The notes beneath the pieces are model-generated. The model was given only the letters and a program-made list of their open reading frames with translations, was not told the DNA's origin and ran no database searches. A stretch of DNA of 64,000 nucleotides from Aphanomyces cochlioides (taxonomy: Eukaryota; Oomycota; Saprolegniomycetes; Saprolegniales; Verrucalvaceae). Within the stretch, counting starts at the first letter, position 1, and every line of letters starts with the position of its first letter. The stretch lies in the NCBI GenBank assembly GCA_019828595.1, contig JAHQRK010000001.1, forward strand, positions 186,001 through 250,000. Reading direction: 5' to 3'. Shown piece after piece: positions 20,960 to 31,305 of the stretch. Position numbers and translations under genes: made by a program.

Positions 20960-23369
20960 TCAGTTTCTCATCCCGTTCGACTTCTTGCGCTTCTTTGATT
21001 TTGGACCGGGTTTGAATGAAGTTTGATTCAACAAAGCATTTGGAACCATGGAATTAGAATCACGTTCCAAGTCCAGTGGAGTAACTGGTGTGAGGAAATC
21101 TGTGTATATCTCTTTGTACCACTGAATTTAGTAGCATTGGTCGAAGAACACTTGAGGATCGATGTTCAACTTGTGCATACATGCAATGGCATGAATGCAT
21201 GGTCTTTTGTTGTCGAACCACTGCGAGCAATCGCATGTCCTGTTTGCAATATTGACATTCCGCGATAAGTGACGATTTGGCGCAGACGCATCATCGTAAA
21301 GTGCCAAAAAGGTTTCACCAGGCTTACATTCGTGTACCTACATGTACATACAGTAAGAAATGCTGGTCATAGGCTACTTACTTTAACTTTCTTCGACGAC
21401 AGTTTGTCTTTGTCCAACGCTTTGTTGAAGAAGGGAGTAATTCCAGTTGAAGGCCACGAGGACATTTTTTTCCTAATAACGAGTTAGGAGAGGGGTCAAA
21501 ATCTTGTACCTCTATCATTCACATTCTCTAGCATATGCATCATGTACTTAAAATGGAGCTGGACCACATCTGACGACCGCACCTCTTCACCTATCCAGTT
21601 ATTGGCCGCCTCGCTTAGGTTTGAAGTGACGTTGCCAAACGTTGGGCACACAAAGGCGTACGTCACCCAGCCGGGTCAATATCACCCGACAAATGACGGG
21701 TAGAACAACCTGCAGCTAGACTGCCGCTGGACCGATTAACTCTCATTTTATCCTTACCCATATTTGTTTTCGAAAGCCTGGTTGCAAATTCCTCGAAAGT
21801 GATCTGCGCTGGTTGCTCTGCACATGCCATAGGCCAACCCTCCTTCGGCTGTTGTCATTCGTGCTCCGTATGTTGGCCACAATATGACGCATACAAAATC
21901 GATGGGCACAGTATGGCAGTACTGTCTTGCATGAATTTATCAGACCTACGCACACCATCCATACTATACGCCAGTGCAAAGAAAAGTACCTTTCAACCTG
22001 TCCGATATGACGACTGGATTGTTTGCGAATACACCAGCTTGTATTAAGTGCTTTAGAAACCAAGTCCAATTTGCACCATTCTCGACAGGCACGATGGCAA
22101 GTCCTGCAGAAGGGGTCAGTTAGTATAACGTAATATTTAAATAGCACCTAATACCAATATCGAGTTGTTGGGATCCTTTGCACTGGCGACAAGAAGCGTT
22201 CCATTCAAGTTCATCAGTCCCTTCAAGTGTGTTCCTAAGAAATAAGTTAGGAAATAAACAGTTTTGTCCACCATCCAAAGCAATGACAAGTTGGCAGTAT
22301 TTTACCGCCCTTACACTGAATCCCAACAAAAAGAAACTTCTCTGAAAATGGTCATCAAACGACTCCACTTTGGCATAAGTTCCAGGGTTCGCTCTTTTGA
22401 TTTTTTTCGAAGTAATTGTTCAATTTTTCAAATGAGACATCTAAACCACCATAAAGGGCGAAAATGAGTGTCATTTTCGCTTTGCTTCCTGCCGATGAAG
22501 ATATATCAAGTCCGTAGGTCGACTTCACAAGCTGCATGATTTCCTTGCCTTTAATTGTTCGGGGATTGTGAGTTCCTGTCGGAAAATGAGTTTTCAAGAG
22601 TCGAACAATCTACGTCACAAAAATTAGCACTCGAACAACGATGTCACGATCCACTGGCCCGTCTACCACATGTGCACTAACTTCGACATCTTAACGACAG
22701 ACAATTTAGTCAATTTGGCCTAACCAGACACTTGACGGGTCAAATGACCAGACTCTTGGCGGGTCAAATGACCAGACACTTGACGGGTCGAACGACCAGA
22801 CACTTGACGGATCAAGTGACCAGACACTTGACGGTCAAATGACCAGACACTTCACGGGTCAAACGACCAGACACTTCACGGGTCAAATAACCAGACATTT
22901 TACGGGTCGAATGGACAAGCGGTCAACGGGCCAGTTGGATAGTGTGACGTACCATGTCGTTGTGCAGCCCTTCATGGCGACGAGTTGTTACTTCGTGGTT
23001 CAGAGTATGGTTGTGGGTCAGATCCATTGACGAAATGCACACAGACTTGTCCACGTGAACCACAGCTCGCACATAGAAACAGCACTTATCAGTTCTGCAA
23101 GCCCAAGATCCACTTTTGTTGTTTCGATCCACCTGCTTGAGACTGAATCCATTAGACAAGGCCAATTAATCCAGGCATTCTCGGAGATAAAGGAGAGAGC
23201 TGAAGTTGTACGAGGTTTTGGTGTTAATCATGTCTGCGAAGATAAAATCACAGTCCTCGGTTGGAGGGAGTGTAAGCCCCAATGACAGGTCCATCTTAAG
23301 GTAGTCTTCTCCAACTGTTCGCTCCTTTTCCCGCGGTATTTTTACTTCAGTACCGACCTCTTCACTCAC
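20960..23369 (-). pseudogene. MULE (Mutator-like) transposase, nearly complete but broken
   Basis: Reading down from 23369 (first ATG 23294): a WRKY/GCM1-type DNA-binding domain (LSNGFSLKQVDRNN, C..CCFYVRA, SMDLTHNHTLN) to 22953; a 343-nt intron (22610-22952) filled with a minisatellite; IVRLLKTHFPTGTHNPRTIK; introns 22235-22271, 22104-22147 and 21946-21989 flanking the catalytic core (ALDGTHLKGLMNLNGTLLVA, LAIVPVENGANWTWFLKHLI, VVISDR); HRFCMRH; ATSADHFRGICNQAFENKYG; FGNVTSNLSEAANNWI; then a SWIM finger CDCSQWFDNKRPCIHAIAC and a basic tail to TGA 20960-20962. Lesions: TAA at 23166-23168, a frame change at the A-run near 22401-22407, another near 21870, extra sequence at about 21660-21770, and a TAA near 21118 after FFDQCY. 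Introns and catalytic residues are otherwise preserved. Confidence 0.8.
22728..22920. repeat. 24-bp minisatellite, array B, inside an intron
   Basis: Eight units of 23-24 bp, consensus ATGACCAGACACTTGACGGG plus TCAA. The array lies wholly between the donor at 22952 and the acceptor at 22610 of the MULE transposase gene, making that intron about eight times longer than its neighbours. The core matches array A, and a shorter related stretch (CCGGGTCAATATCACCCG) lies at about 21672, inside another abnormal interval of the same gene. Confidence 0.9.
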
Positions 23370-23433
23370 TTTCCGGATATGATATTTATCCGTATGTACT
23401 GTTTAAGGCAATTATTGCCGGATAATACGTACT

Positions 23434-23495
23434 ATTCCTTCATAACAGGATGATTCCAGGTCGAAACAGGAGTGTCATTCCTGTTATGAAGGAAT
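23434..23495. repeat. Perfect 17-bp inverted repeat
   Basis: ATTCCTTCATAACAGGA at 23434-23450 is exactly complemented by TCCTGTTATGAAGGAAT at 23479-23495, with a 28-nt loop. It lies about 65 bp upstream of the first codon of the MULE reading frame, so it may be part of that element's end. Confidence 0.7.
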
Positions 23496-23499
23496 TGCT

Positions 23500-24264
23500 C
23501 CCGCATTGTATCATCAGCTAACAGAACTAGTGAAGACCATTGATGGTTCCGAGCTCGCACAAAACCTTGTCGAGCTTCCTTTGTGTGAAAGTGATCCATC
23601 CGTTCCGGTAGATTGGCTGTATCGTGACAATATCGGTCAAATTCACGAACTCCAAGTCCAAATTCGAGAACATTGGTCAGCGGCAAACTCATAGTCAATA
23701 TCTGCATAACCCGCCCCAACATCAACGCTCATGCCAAGCCTCTGTCGTAGAATTGATTGAATGGACTGGGAATAAGGTGGTGTGCATGTTTACTGGTGGA
23801 ATCCACAACAGTGCGAAAGGATTCAAATTAAAGTTCACAAGCTGTGGCACAGCTTACGACTTCTGATCATCTGGGTTGATTGGTCAAGCCAGACGCGTTT
23901 GAACAATTCAACAAGTGCGGTTGGTTCAACGAGGAAGAAACCTTCGTCCCAGACCATGTGATGAGCATGATGAACTCGACGGAATCATCATTTCAAGGAG
24001 TGGGAGTTGGTCTGGAGGTTTCAAGATTTTGGCCTTCGTTTCAACGAGTAAATGCGTAAGGAGTTCCTGCTAGATGCAATGACTAGATCTAGAAGGTGCT
24101 CTGCGTACTTCGCTGACTTGACGTAGATTGACTGCACAATTGCAGCATTGACGTAAATTTACCGCGGTAAAAGAATGCAGGTGACGGACTACTGTACTTG
24201 TTTTACGTAATATCTCGTATTGACGATCATTTTTGAATCGTCATCGTCTTGCACGTAAGGAGTC
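23500..24264. other. Unrecognised, possibly decayed coding fragments
   Basis: Protein-like frames of 60-97 codons occur on both strands (minus 23432-23725: NVLEFGLGVREFDRYCHDTA; plus about 23880-24050: LVKPDAFEQFNKCGWFNEEE). I recognise none of them and cannot link them to the megasynthase that starts at 24265. Confidence 0.3.
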
Positions 24265-25623
24265 ATGAAGCAATCGCGCGACCCACACGGAAAGACAGCG
24301 TTCGTGTTCAGCGGACAAGGCTCCCAACAAGTCAACATGGGAATGGACTTGTACGAAAAGTCACCCGCGGCGAAGAAAGCGTGGGACGACGGAGACATGC
24401 ACCTCCAGAACAAGTTTGGATTTTCCATCTTGGAGATCGTGCGCACCAACCCGAAACGACTCACGATCGACTTTACTCAAAACTCGTCGATTCGTGAAAA
24501 CTACATGGCTCTTCACTTCGACTCCACGACCGGCACCCGGCCGCTCTTTCCGCAGATCCATAGGGAGAGCGAGAACTACACGTTCAAGTTCCCAGCGGGG
24601 TTGCTTTTCACGACGACCTTCGGCCAACCTGCGGTTCTCTTGTTGGAGAAAGCGCTTTATTGTGACGCACTTGAAAAAGGTGTGGTGCCGGACGACTGCT
24701 TCTTTGCAGGACATTCGTTGGGAGAGTATGGTGCTGTGATTTCGTTTACGGATTTTCTGACGACAGCCGAAGTTGCCGAGTTGGTCTTCCTGCACGCCCT
24801 GATCACAAACCAAGCCGTCGAGCGAGATTCAAGGGGATTGTCTGGATATGGGATGCTTGCCGCGAACCCGTCGCGTGTGGGAAAGCAATTTGACGAAAGT
24901 AAGTTCGAAGATCTAGTGAACCTTGTGGAAGCGACGTCTGATGGAAACCTCTGTCAAATTGTCAACTTCAACGTTGTCGACAGTCAGTACGTTGTCGCTG
25001 GAGGTTTGATGAATCTGGAAGTTCTCACGCACACCCTCAACTACCTGAAAGAGAACCCTGAAACGAGTGCGTCAGATTGGAAAGCGGTTTTGGCTGAAAT
25101 TCAATCGCGAGTGTCGGGTGAATTGAAGGAATCCTCTATTCAAGGAAAGCCTTTGGCTCTCACACGTGGATCAGCGACGATCCCGTTGGTCGGTATCGAC
25201 GTTCCATTTCATTCAAAGCAATTGCTGTCGAATATGCCCTCGATTCGGACGTTGTTATCATCTATGATCAAGAAATCCAACGTATTTCGTAACAAGCCTA
25301 TATTGGAAGGGCGATATATTCCCAATTTGACCGGTGAACCATTTTCTTGCTCGCGCGATTATGTGAAGTCGGTATTTGAGTTAACTGGAAGTCCAGTTCT
25401 GGAGTCAATGCTGACTAGTGAAACGAGCGAAGAGTAGTGGATGTACAATTTGTTTATTGAATTATGGGCATATCAGTTTGCTTCTCCGGTTCAATGGGTT
25501 GCAACGAACAGATATTTACTCGATCACGATGTTCGTTCTATGGTTGAGCTTGGACCAAGTCCAGTTTTGTGTGGTATGGCAGCTAAAACACCTCGTGGTA
25601 ACATTTTGAGCCTGCAATTTTAT
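24265..25623 (+). pseudogene. Malonyl/palmitoyl transferase domain of fungal-type FAS I
   Basis: The frame opens MKQSRDPHGKTAFVFSGQGS and follows the MPT domain of type I fatty acid synthase: DLYEKSPAAKKAWDDGDMHL, FGFSILEIVRTNPK, the nucleophile elbow GHSLGEYG, the GMLAANPSRVGK segment and GIDVPFHS with the catalytic His. In fungi this domain is shared between the C-terminus of the beta subunit and the N-terminus of alpha. Both parts are here: after an in-frame TAG (25435-25437) the frame continues with LWAYQFASPVQW and MVELGPSPVLCGMA, the alpha-side signature. So the piece probably came from a fused beta-alpha FAS. It precedes a carrier and condensation domain, where it would choose the starter acyl-CoA. 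Apart from the TAG it is complete, and the Ser/His residues are present. Confidence 0.85.
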
Positions 25624-25680
25624 CCAAAGGCAAATGATTTTCTACAAGACGCGAAGAATACAAAGCAACCAAATGCTTCA

Positions 25681-27330
25681 GGAAAATTTGAGAACAAAGT
25701 CGAGACGATCATTGCTAGTATATGGGCGGAGGTACTGAACATCGATGTGTCTTTGAGCGTGATTCGTCGTTTTTCAATTTGGGAGGAGATTCAAATTCAA
25801 TGCTACAAGTTGTTACTGCTTGCAAAAGTTTTGGCCTCTCGATTTCAGCAACTGAACTATTTATCCAACCAATTTTGTCTCAGCTTGCATCATTATTAGT
25901 TGCACGGGAATCAGTAGGCAACTCGGCTATATCAATCGAAGCTGAAGTGAATTGGCCAAATGTAACATTGAGTAAGAATGTTTTGGATGAAATCGATCGC
26001 GACTGGTCATCTCGTTGGAACATCACAGATTATCAGGTATACCCGGTCACCCCTCTCCAAGCTGGGACGTTGGTGTCCACGTTGCGGGACAGTTCATCAT
26101 ACATAGCCCAGCAAATCTTGGTTTTGGGAAGCTCCACGGAGATTCCTCACTTGATAAACGCTTTCCAACGAATTGTTGATCACAATGAAACTTTGCGAAC
26201 GAAGTTTGTTGTGCTCACGAGTGGAATGTTTCAACTGGTAAATTCTCCACTAAATGATGTGGGCGTTTCGTACGTAGAATCAAACAACATTGAAGAATTT
26301 CTGGAATTAGATCGCCTACGTGGTTTTAAAATTGGCGACAGGTATTTTATTCGACTTTCAATTGTGACTGTAGGAAGTATCAAGTATGCCGTATTTACAA
26401 TTCATCACACCCTGTATTATGGTTGGTCTTTCAGTATGATTGTGGCGGACCTTGTCGATGCATTTCTTGGAAAAACTCTTATTGCTCGACCTAGCTTTCG
26501 ACATGTAGTAAATTACATTGAAGCACAGGATCGCACTAATGTTCAATCGTTTTGGAAATCATATTTGGAAAATTATGAAGTGTCCAGCATAAGTTTTGCA
26601 AAAACTTTGCGTCGACTGGATTTGCAAGAGCCCGACTTACGTATTACTCTGGAAGTTTCTGCAGGTGGATGTGTCGCCTAAGCAAAGAAAGCTGGAGTAA
26701 CTCTGGCCACAGTGGCGAAATTCGCATGGGCTATGACAATACGAAAATTTACTCGCAAGAACGACGTCTTGTTTGGTGAAGTCGTGGCGAACCGAAATAT
26801 GCCTATTAAAGAGGCCATCAGGTAAAGTCATCGCTTTGAAAATATTAATGTTTTCGTAGAATAATCGGACCAATGATCAACACAATTCCATGCCGCATTT
26901 ATATGAATGACAACACTACCATTGAGGAGGAATTGACTGCATTTCAAGCCGAGCATGGCAAGATTTTGCCATACTCACATGCAAACCTCGTTGACATCAG
27001 AAAGTGGTGCAATATTCGTGGGGAGCTTTTGACACATTGTTTCTCTTCCAAAATATGCCCTCACTACCTCTTGATGTTAATGATCATTTTCAATGGCTCC
27101 CAGTATCCAACAAATCGCAATCTGCATTTTATCCCATCGAAGTTACAATTATACCCAAAAACGACATATTATCAATCGAAATACAATACGATGCCAATAA
27201 AATTTCCAGATTCAATGCGACTGCTCTTGGCAAGGAGTACCAGTATTCTCTGCATCAACTCTCTAGTTATCTCCAGAACTCTTCCGACTCAATCAACAAC
27301 TTGTGGCATATATCCCCATGCCAAGAAGAA
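25681..27330 (+). pseudogene. Carrier (T) and first condensation (C1) domain
   Basis: The carrier starts in one frame (KVETIIASIWAEVLNID) and, after a 1-nt shift near 25745, continues as DSSFFNLGGDSNSMLQVV with the phosphopantetheine serine in LGGDS. C1 follows: YPVTPLQAGTLVSTL, RIVDHNETLRTKF, FKIGDRYFIRL, then HHTLYYGWS where active condensation domains have HHxxxDG, so the key Asp is Tyr. TAA at 26679-26681 lies before AKKAGVTLATVAKFAWAM. A 38-nt intron (26822-26859, branch-like TATTAATG) links VVANRNMPIKEAI to IIGPMINTIPCRIYMNDNT. A frame change near 27000 leads to WGAFDTLFLFQNMPS and the end of C1. The changed HHxxxD motif suggests C1 was already inactive or is a specialised acyl-condensing type. 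Confidence 0.75.
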
Positions 27331-28700
27331 CACGTCATGCGAATGGCCAAGGGTCCAGTGCTTCCCACACCCCACACGTTGTTGCATGCCGCATTCGAAG
27401 CGTATGCGACAAAGTCACCTGCTCCGCGGGCCATTGAACATCGTGGTGTTGGGTTGACGTACCGTGAATTGAACGGCAAAGCGAACTCGCTCGCCTGTCG
27501 GTTGCAATCTGTTGGTGTCACCGTGGGTTCGCGGGTGGCCGTGATCATGGAGCGTTGTTTGGAGTTTCCGTTGTCGTTGGTGGGTGTCCTCAAATCTGGC
27601 GGTGCAGGTGTTCCATTGGATGCTTCATTTCCCGCACACCGGTTGGCATACATTTTGTCAGATGCTAGTGTGGCGGCGATTGTGACGAAGGAAAGCCACC
27701 GGGACAAGATTGAGGAGATTGGCTGCACGATTCCTGTTGTGTACATTAGTGCAAGCGACTTGGAAACGGATTCGGTTGTGTCCTCTCAAGTGACGGGACA
27801 AAATGAAGCGTACATCGTGTACACGTCCGGCTCGACTGGCAAGCCAAAAGGCGTGCCTGTCCTGCATGAGTCTGCCGCGAACATTATTGCTCACCGGTTG
27901 GATGTCGTGGGGATTGTTGAAGGTGTTCGTGTAATGCAGTTTATGGCGATTGGGTTTGATGTGTGTCAATGGGAGGTGTGGAGTTCGTTGAGCAATGGTG
28001 CGACTCTTGTTTTGCGAAGTGACGACGTGTTTGAGACTTTGCCAGAGGTGGAGGTGATGATTTGCACTCCGACAGCTCTGTCCCTGTTTGGCAAGCCCGA
28101 TGCCTTTCCCAACTTGACGCACGTGACGGTGATCGGTGAGCCGATTTCAGAACTCTCAAGGATTTATGGGCTCCACGCGTGTATTTGTCGAATTCCTATG
28201 GACCTTCTGAGTGTGCAATTATGACACATTCGATTCGGTTGGATGTCGGTTCCCCCGTGACCATCGGACGTCCGATGGAAAATGTTTCGTGTTATATTTT
28301 GGACGATCATCAGCGCCTGGTTCCGATGGGAGTCGTGGGTAAAATTTATTTGGGCGGCGTGTGTATCTCCAGGTTATGTAAATTTGCCTCGCCAGACGAG
28401 CGAGAAATTCTTGGAGAATCCGTTTGATGGTGGTCGATTGTATCGCACTGGTGACTTGGGTCGGTTGTTACCGAACGGAGGTTTTGAAGTATTGGGTCGT
28501 ATCGACAACCAAGTCAAGTTGAAGGGGTATCGCATTGAATTGGAAGAAGTATCCGAAGTCATCATGCAACACCCTCCTGTCACGGCAGCGGCCGTGATCG
28601 TCAAGGACAAGTCGCACCTGGTCGCATATTTCACGCCGGCGGATTGCGATGTTGACGAGGCGTGTCCGTTGGGCAGATGTTCAAAGAACCGTTTGTCTCA
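27331..28700 (+). pseudogene. First adenylation domain (A1), carrier lost
   Basis: A1 has the usual core motifs: LTYRELNGKANSLA (A1), YTSGSTGKPKGVPV (A3), FDVCQWEVWSSL (A4), NSYGPSECA (A5), YRTGDLGR (A7/A8 region) and NQVKLKGYRIELEEV (A8). The frame breaks near 28155 (after VTVIGEPIS) and near 28370 (GVCIS to SPGYVNLPR). Beyond KDKSHLVAYFTPADCD the domain end with the A10 lysine and the whole carrier are replaced by a short unrelated stretch, and C2 starts at about 28740. By eye the pocket positions differ from A2, so the two modules probably took different amino acids. I assign no substrate. Confidence 0.8.
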
Positions 28701-29826
28701 TGTGTGATTGAGGCTTCCTCAGTCAGAAAAACTGTTGTGTTGCCTGATGTTCCAGTGCCTCAAGATGTACTAGATTCCATTGAGCAAGAATGGAAAGACA
28801 GACTGGATGTTACCCGTTGCACTGTGTTTCCTGTTACTCCTCTTCAAGCTGGAATGATTTCATCAACGATGAGTAATCCTTGCTCATATGTCTTCCAGGA
28901 AGCCTTTCTCATAGACAGTGGTTTGGACGCCGACGTTCTCCGTGCAACTTTCATCAAGGTTGTTGAAACTCACGACATATTGCGAACTACTTTTGTTGCT
29001 TTATCAAGTGGTTTATTCCAAGTTGTGCAACCATCAGCACAGGATTTACCTATTTGAAACAGCTCGACTATTTAGTCTTGAACAATACTTGAAAGAGGAT
29101 CTGATGAGGGGCTTCAAAATTGGCGATAAATACTTTTTACGCTTTGTAATACTGACTCGAGAAAGTGAGAGGTACGCTGTACTGACAATTCATCATGCAT
29201 TGTATGATGGCTGGCCCTTGTCACTATTAATGTCTGATTTGTTGGAGGCATGTCGTCAGAGACCACTGCCAAATCGTCCAAGCTTCAGATCGGTCGTGAA
29301 CTACATCGAGAGCCGTGATAAGCGATCAGGTGAAGAGTACTGGAGTTCCTACTTATCGAATTCACGATCTACCTGCGTATCTCTTCCTGGTAGTTTAGTT
29401 GAAGATACTAAAATTCGAGCAAGCTCGTCTCTCAGACTTCAAGCGAAAATTTCTCTTGGTGGTTTAAAATCTGCCTCAAGTGCGGCTGGTGTGACATTGG
29501 CTGTCTTCTTCAAAGTTGCTTGGGCTGCTGTACTTCGAAAATACACTCGATGTGGTGATGTAATATTTGGGGACGTGTTAGCAAATCGGAACGTTGACAT
29601 CGATCAAGCCGACAGGTACATTTTAGATGGACCAATGTTCGATACACTGTTTGCTTTTCAAAACATCCCCGAGGCCAGCAAAGTCGACAATTTGCCAGTA
29701 GTCCACCATCCCACAGAATTCTCCCCCCAATCTCTTCATTATTCTTTCGAGTTGTACATTGAGCCAACTTCTACGAGTATCAGTGCGTTTGCTCTATACG
29801 ACCCAGCTCGAATTGAGTGGGAATAT
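28700..29826 (+). pseudogene. Second condensation domain (C2), internally deleted
   Basis: C2 starts VLDSIEQEWKDRLDVTRCTV, has FPVTPLQAGMISSTM, a frame change near 29050, FKIGDKYFLRFVILT and an intact HHALYDGW (HHxxxDG). At the position of the C1 intron only GTACATTTTAG remains (29615-29625), and the sequence jumps from GPM straight to FDTLFAFQNIPEA, so about 45 residues and most of the intron are deleted. The frame continues to IEWEY, where the retrotransposon enters after AATAT. On the far side, ARSMLDEFDHT follows in the same frame, so the insertion is into once-continuous coding sequence. Confidence 0.75.
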
Positions 29827-30028
29827 TGTAAGGGGACGTGACACCCTTACTACAAGAACCCTCAATACAAGGACAAGATCTGGGATCTTGTCGTTTCGCC
29901 ACGACAGCGATGTAAGATCGCGTGGTAGTTTCGAAACCACTTAGATGTTAAGCGATAACTCTAATGTCACTCTTAAATTTGCGAAGTATCGGGCTTGTCT
30001 CTACTTCCTCTGCACAAGCCCCGTTACA
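29827..30028 (+). repeat. 5' LTR
   Basis: 202 bp, starts TGTAAGGGGACGTGACACCC and ends GCCCCGTTACA. I see no difference from the 3' LTR. Identical LTRs mean little time since insertion. Confidence 0.95.
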
Positions 30029-30030
30029 CC

Positions 30031-30048
30031 TGGTAGCACTCTAGTTCG
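30031..30048 (+). other. Primer-binding site
   Basis: TGGTAGCACTCTAGTTCG starts two bases after the 5' LTR. TGG at this place pairs with the CCA end of a priming tRNA. The tRNA identity is not determined. Confidence 0.6.
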
Positions 30049-30062
30049 TTCAAGGACCCAGC

Positions 30063-31244
30063 ATGGCGTTCGAATATGCAACCTACTTCACCGACGGACA
30101 TCGGGTGACCCTAGAAGGCCTCCGCGATCTTATGGGAGATGACAACCTGGCGATTATGTTGTCTGATCGTCCCGAGCAACATTTACTCAACCTGGTGGAA
30201 GTTATTGGGCGCTATGCTGACTCCGCCCGCGCAGAAGAACATGCGCGCAGTTTGGCTCGGATTAGCCAGCTGGAAAGCGAAACTCGAGAGTTGAAAGCCT
30301 CTCGAGTGGAACTCGAAGGCCAGGTTCTCTCGCTCACTGCAGCGAAAGCCCTCCTGGAAGTGTCCCTTCGACAAATGTAAGATGGCCATGAAGAAGACTC
30401 TGACAGAGCCAATCCCCAGCGTCAAGTTACAAACAAAGGCGTCAAATTGGACGTGGCCAAGTTCAATGGCTAAGATTCGGATCATGTCTTACGATGGCTC
30501 CTTCAAGTCACCATTGCAGCGGACGCACTGAACATCACCAAAGAATCTCTGAAGGTCGCATTCGCGATGTCCCATCTCAAGGGACGAGTTGAAGCTTGGG
30601 CTTATTCGCTGCGTATGGCGGATTCAAATTGCTTTCCAACGCTTGCGGCATTCTCGTCCCAACTCAAGGAAGTATTTTTACCCCCAAACAGCGATTTCCG
30701 TCACAGCTCGCGCTTCCTGACCGCGACTCAAGGGAAGTCGACGATCCGTGAATTCGTCCAAGAACTGCGCTATCTTCACGCCTGCATCACGGATGAAAGC
30801 TCCTTACCCGAAGCTACGCGAGTGACCGTGTTTATGAATGGTCTCAATAAAGGCCCAGCATGGACAGAGCTGTTCCGCCAATACCCGAAGACCTTTGAGC
30901 AGGCCGTTAGCATGGCGCTCTCCGAAGATTTTTCGCAATCCATGGCATGTGCCGATCCCTTAGAATCTGCCGACATGGATGTATCTTCCATACAACAAGA
31001 AGCCGCACCGGTAGAACGACTCTGTTACGAGTGTGGCCGAGCTGGCCATTTCGCACGAGACTGTGCCTTGCGCAACGAAGCGCGCCGCTCAGGCACGCTA
31101 CCACGTTATGAGCGTTCCACTCGTTCCCGAGACACCTCTCCATCCCAACGCCCCAACGCGTTTTTCCGCCGCAATCGCGCTCCCCACAACCGGGGCCGCG
31201 TAGAGTTCACAGCCCCCACTCAGGGAAAAGGCAGCACCCAGTAG
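30063..31244 (+). pseudogene. gag polyprotein of the Ty3/gypsy element
   Basis: One frame runs from MAFEYATYFTDGHRVTLEGL through a coiled-coil-like part (RISQLESETRELKASRVELE), a capsid-like part (LKGRVEAWAYSLRMADSNCF) and a zinc knuckle CYECGRAGHFARDC (C-x2-C-x4-H-x4-C) to a basic tail. It is interrupted by in-frame TAA at 30378-30380 and 30471-30473. Both fit a CAA or GAA original. The final TAG (31242-31244) is probably the natural gag end before a frame change to pol. Confidence 0.85.
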
Positions 31245-31305
31245 GCGCGAGGCGACCTACTGGGGCAAGATTAGGCTTCCCATTTGACCGTGGTGGGATA
31301 CACGG

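Noticed and set aside
20688..22920. CRISPR array
   Set aside because: Units are contiguous without unique spacers, so this is a minisatellite, and the genome is eukaryotic.
24361..24813. 150-codon minus-strand frame opposite the MPT domain
   Set aside because: Shadow of the strongly recognisable FAS-type domain on the plus strand.
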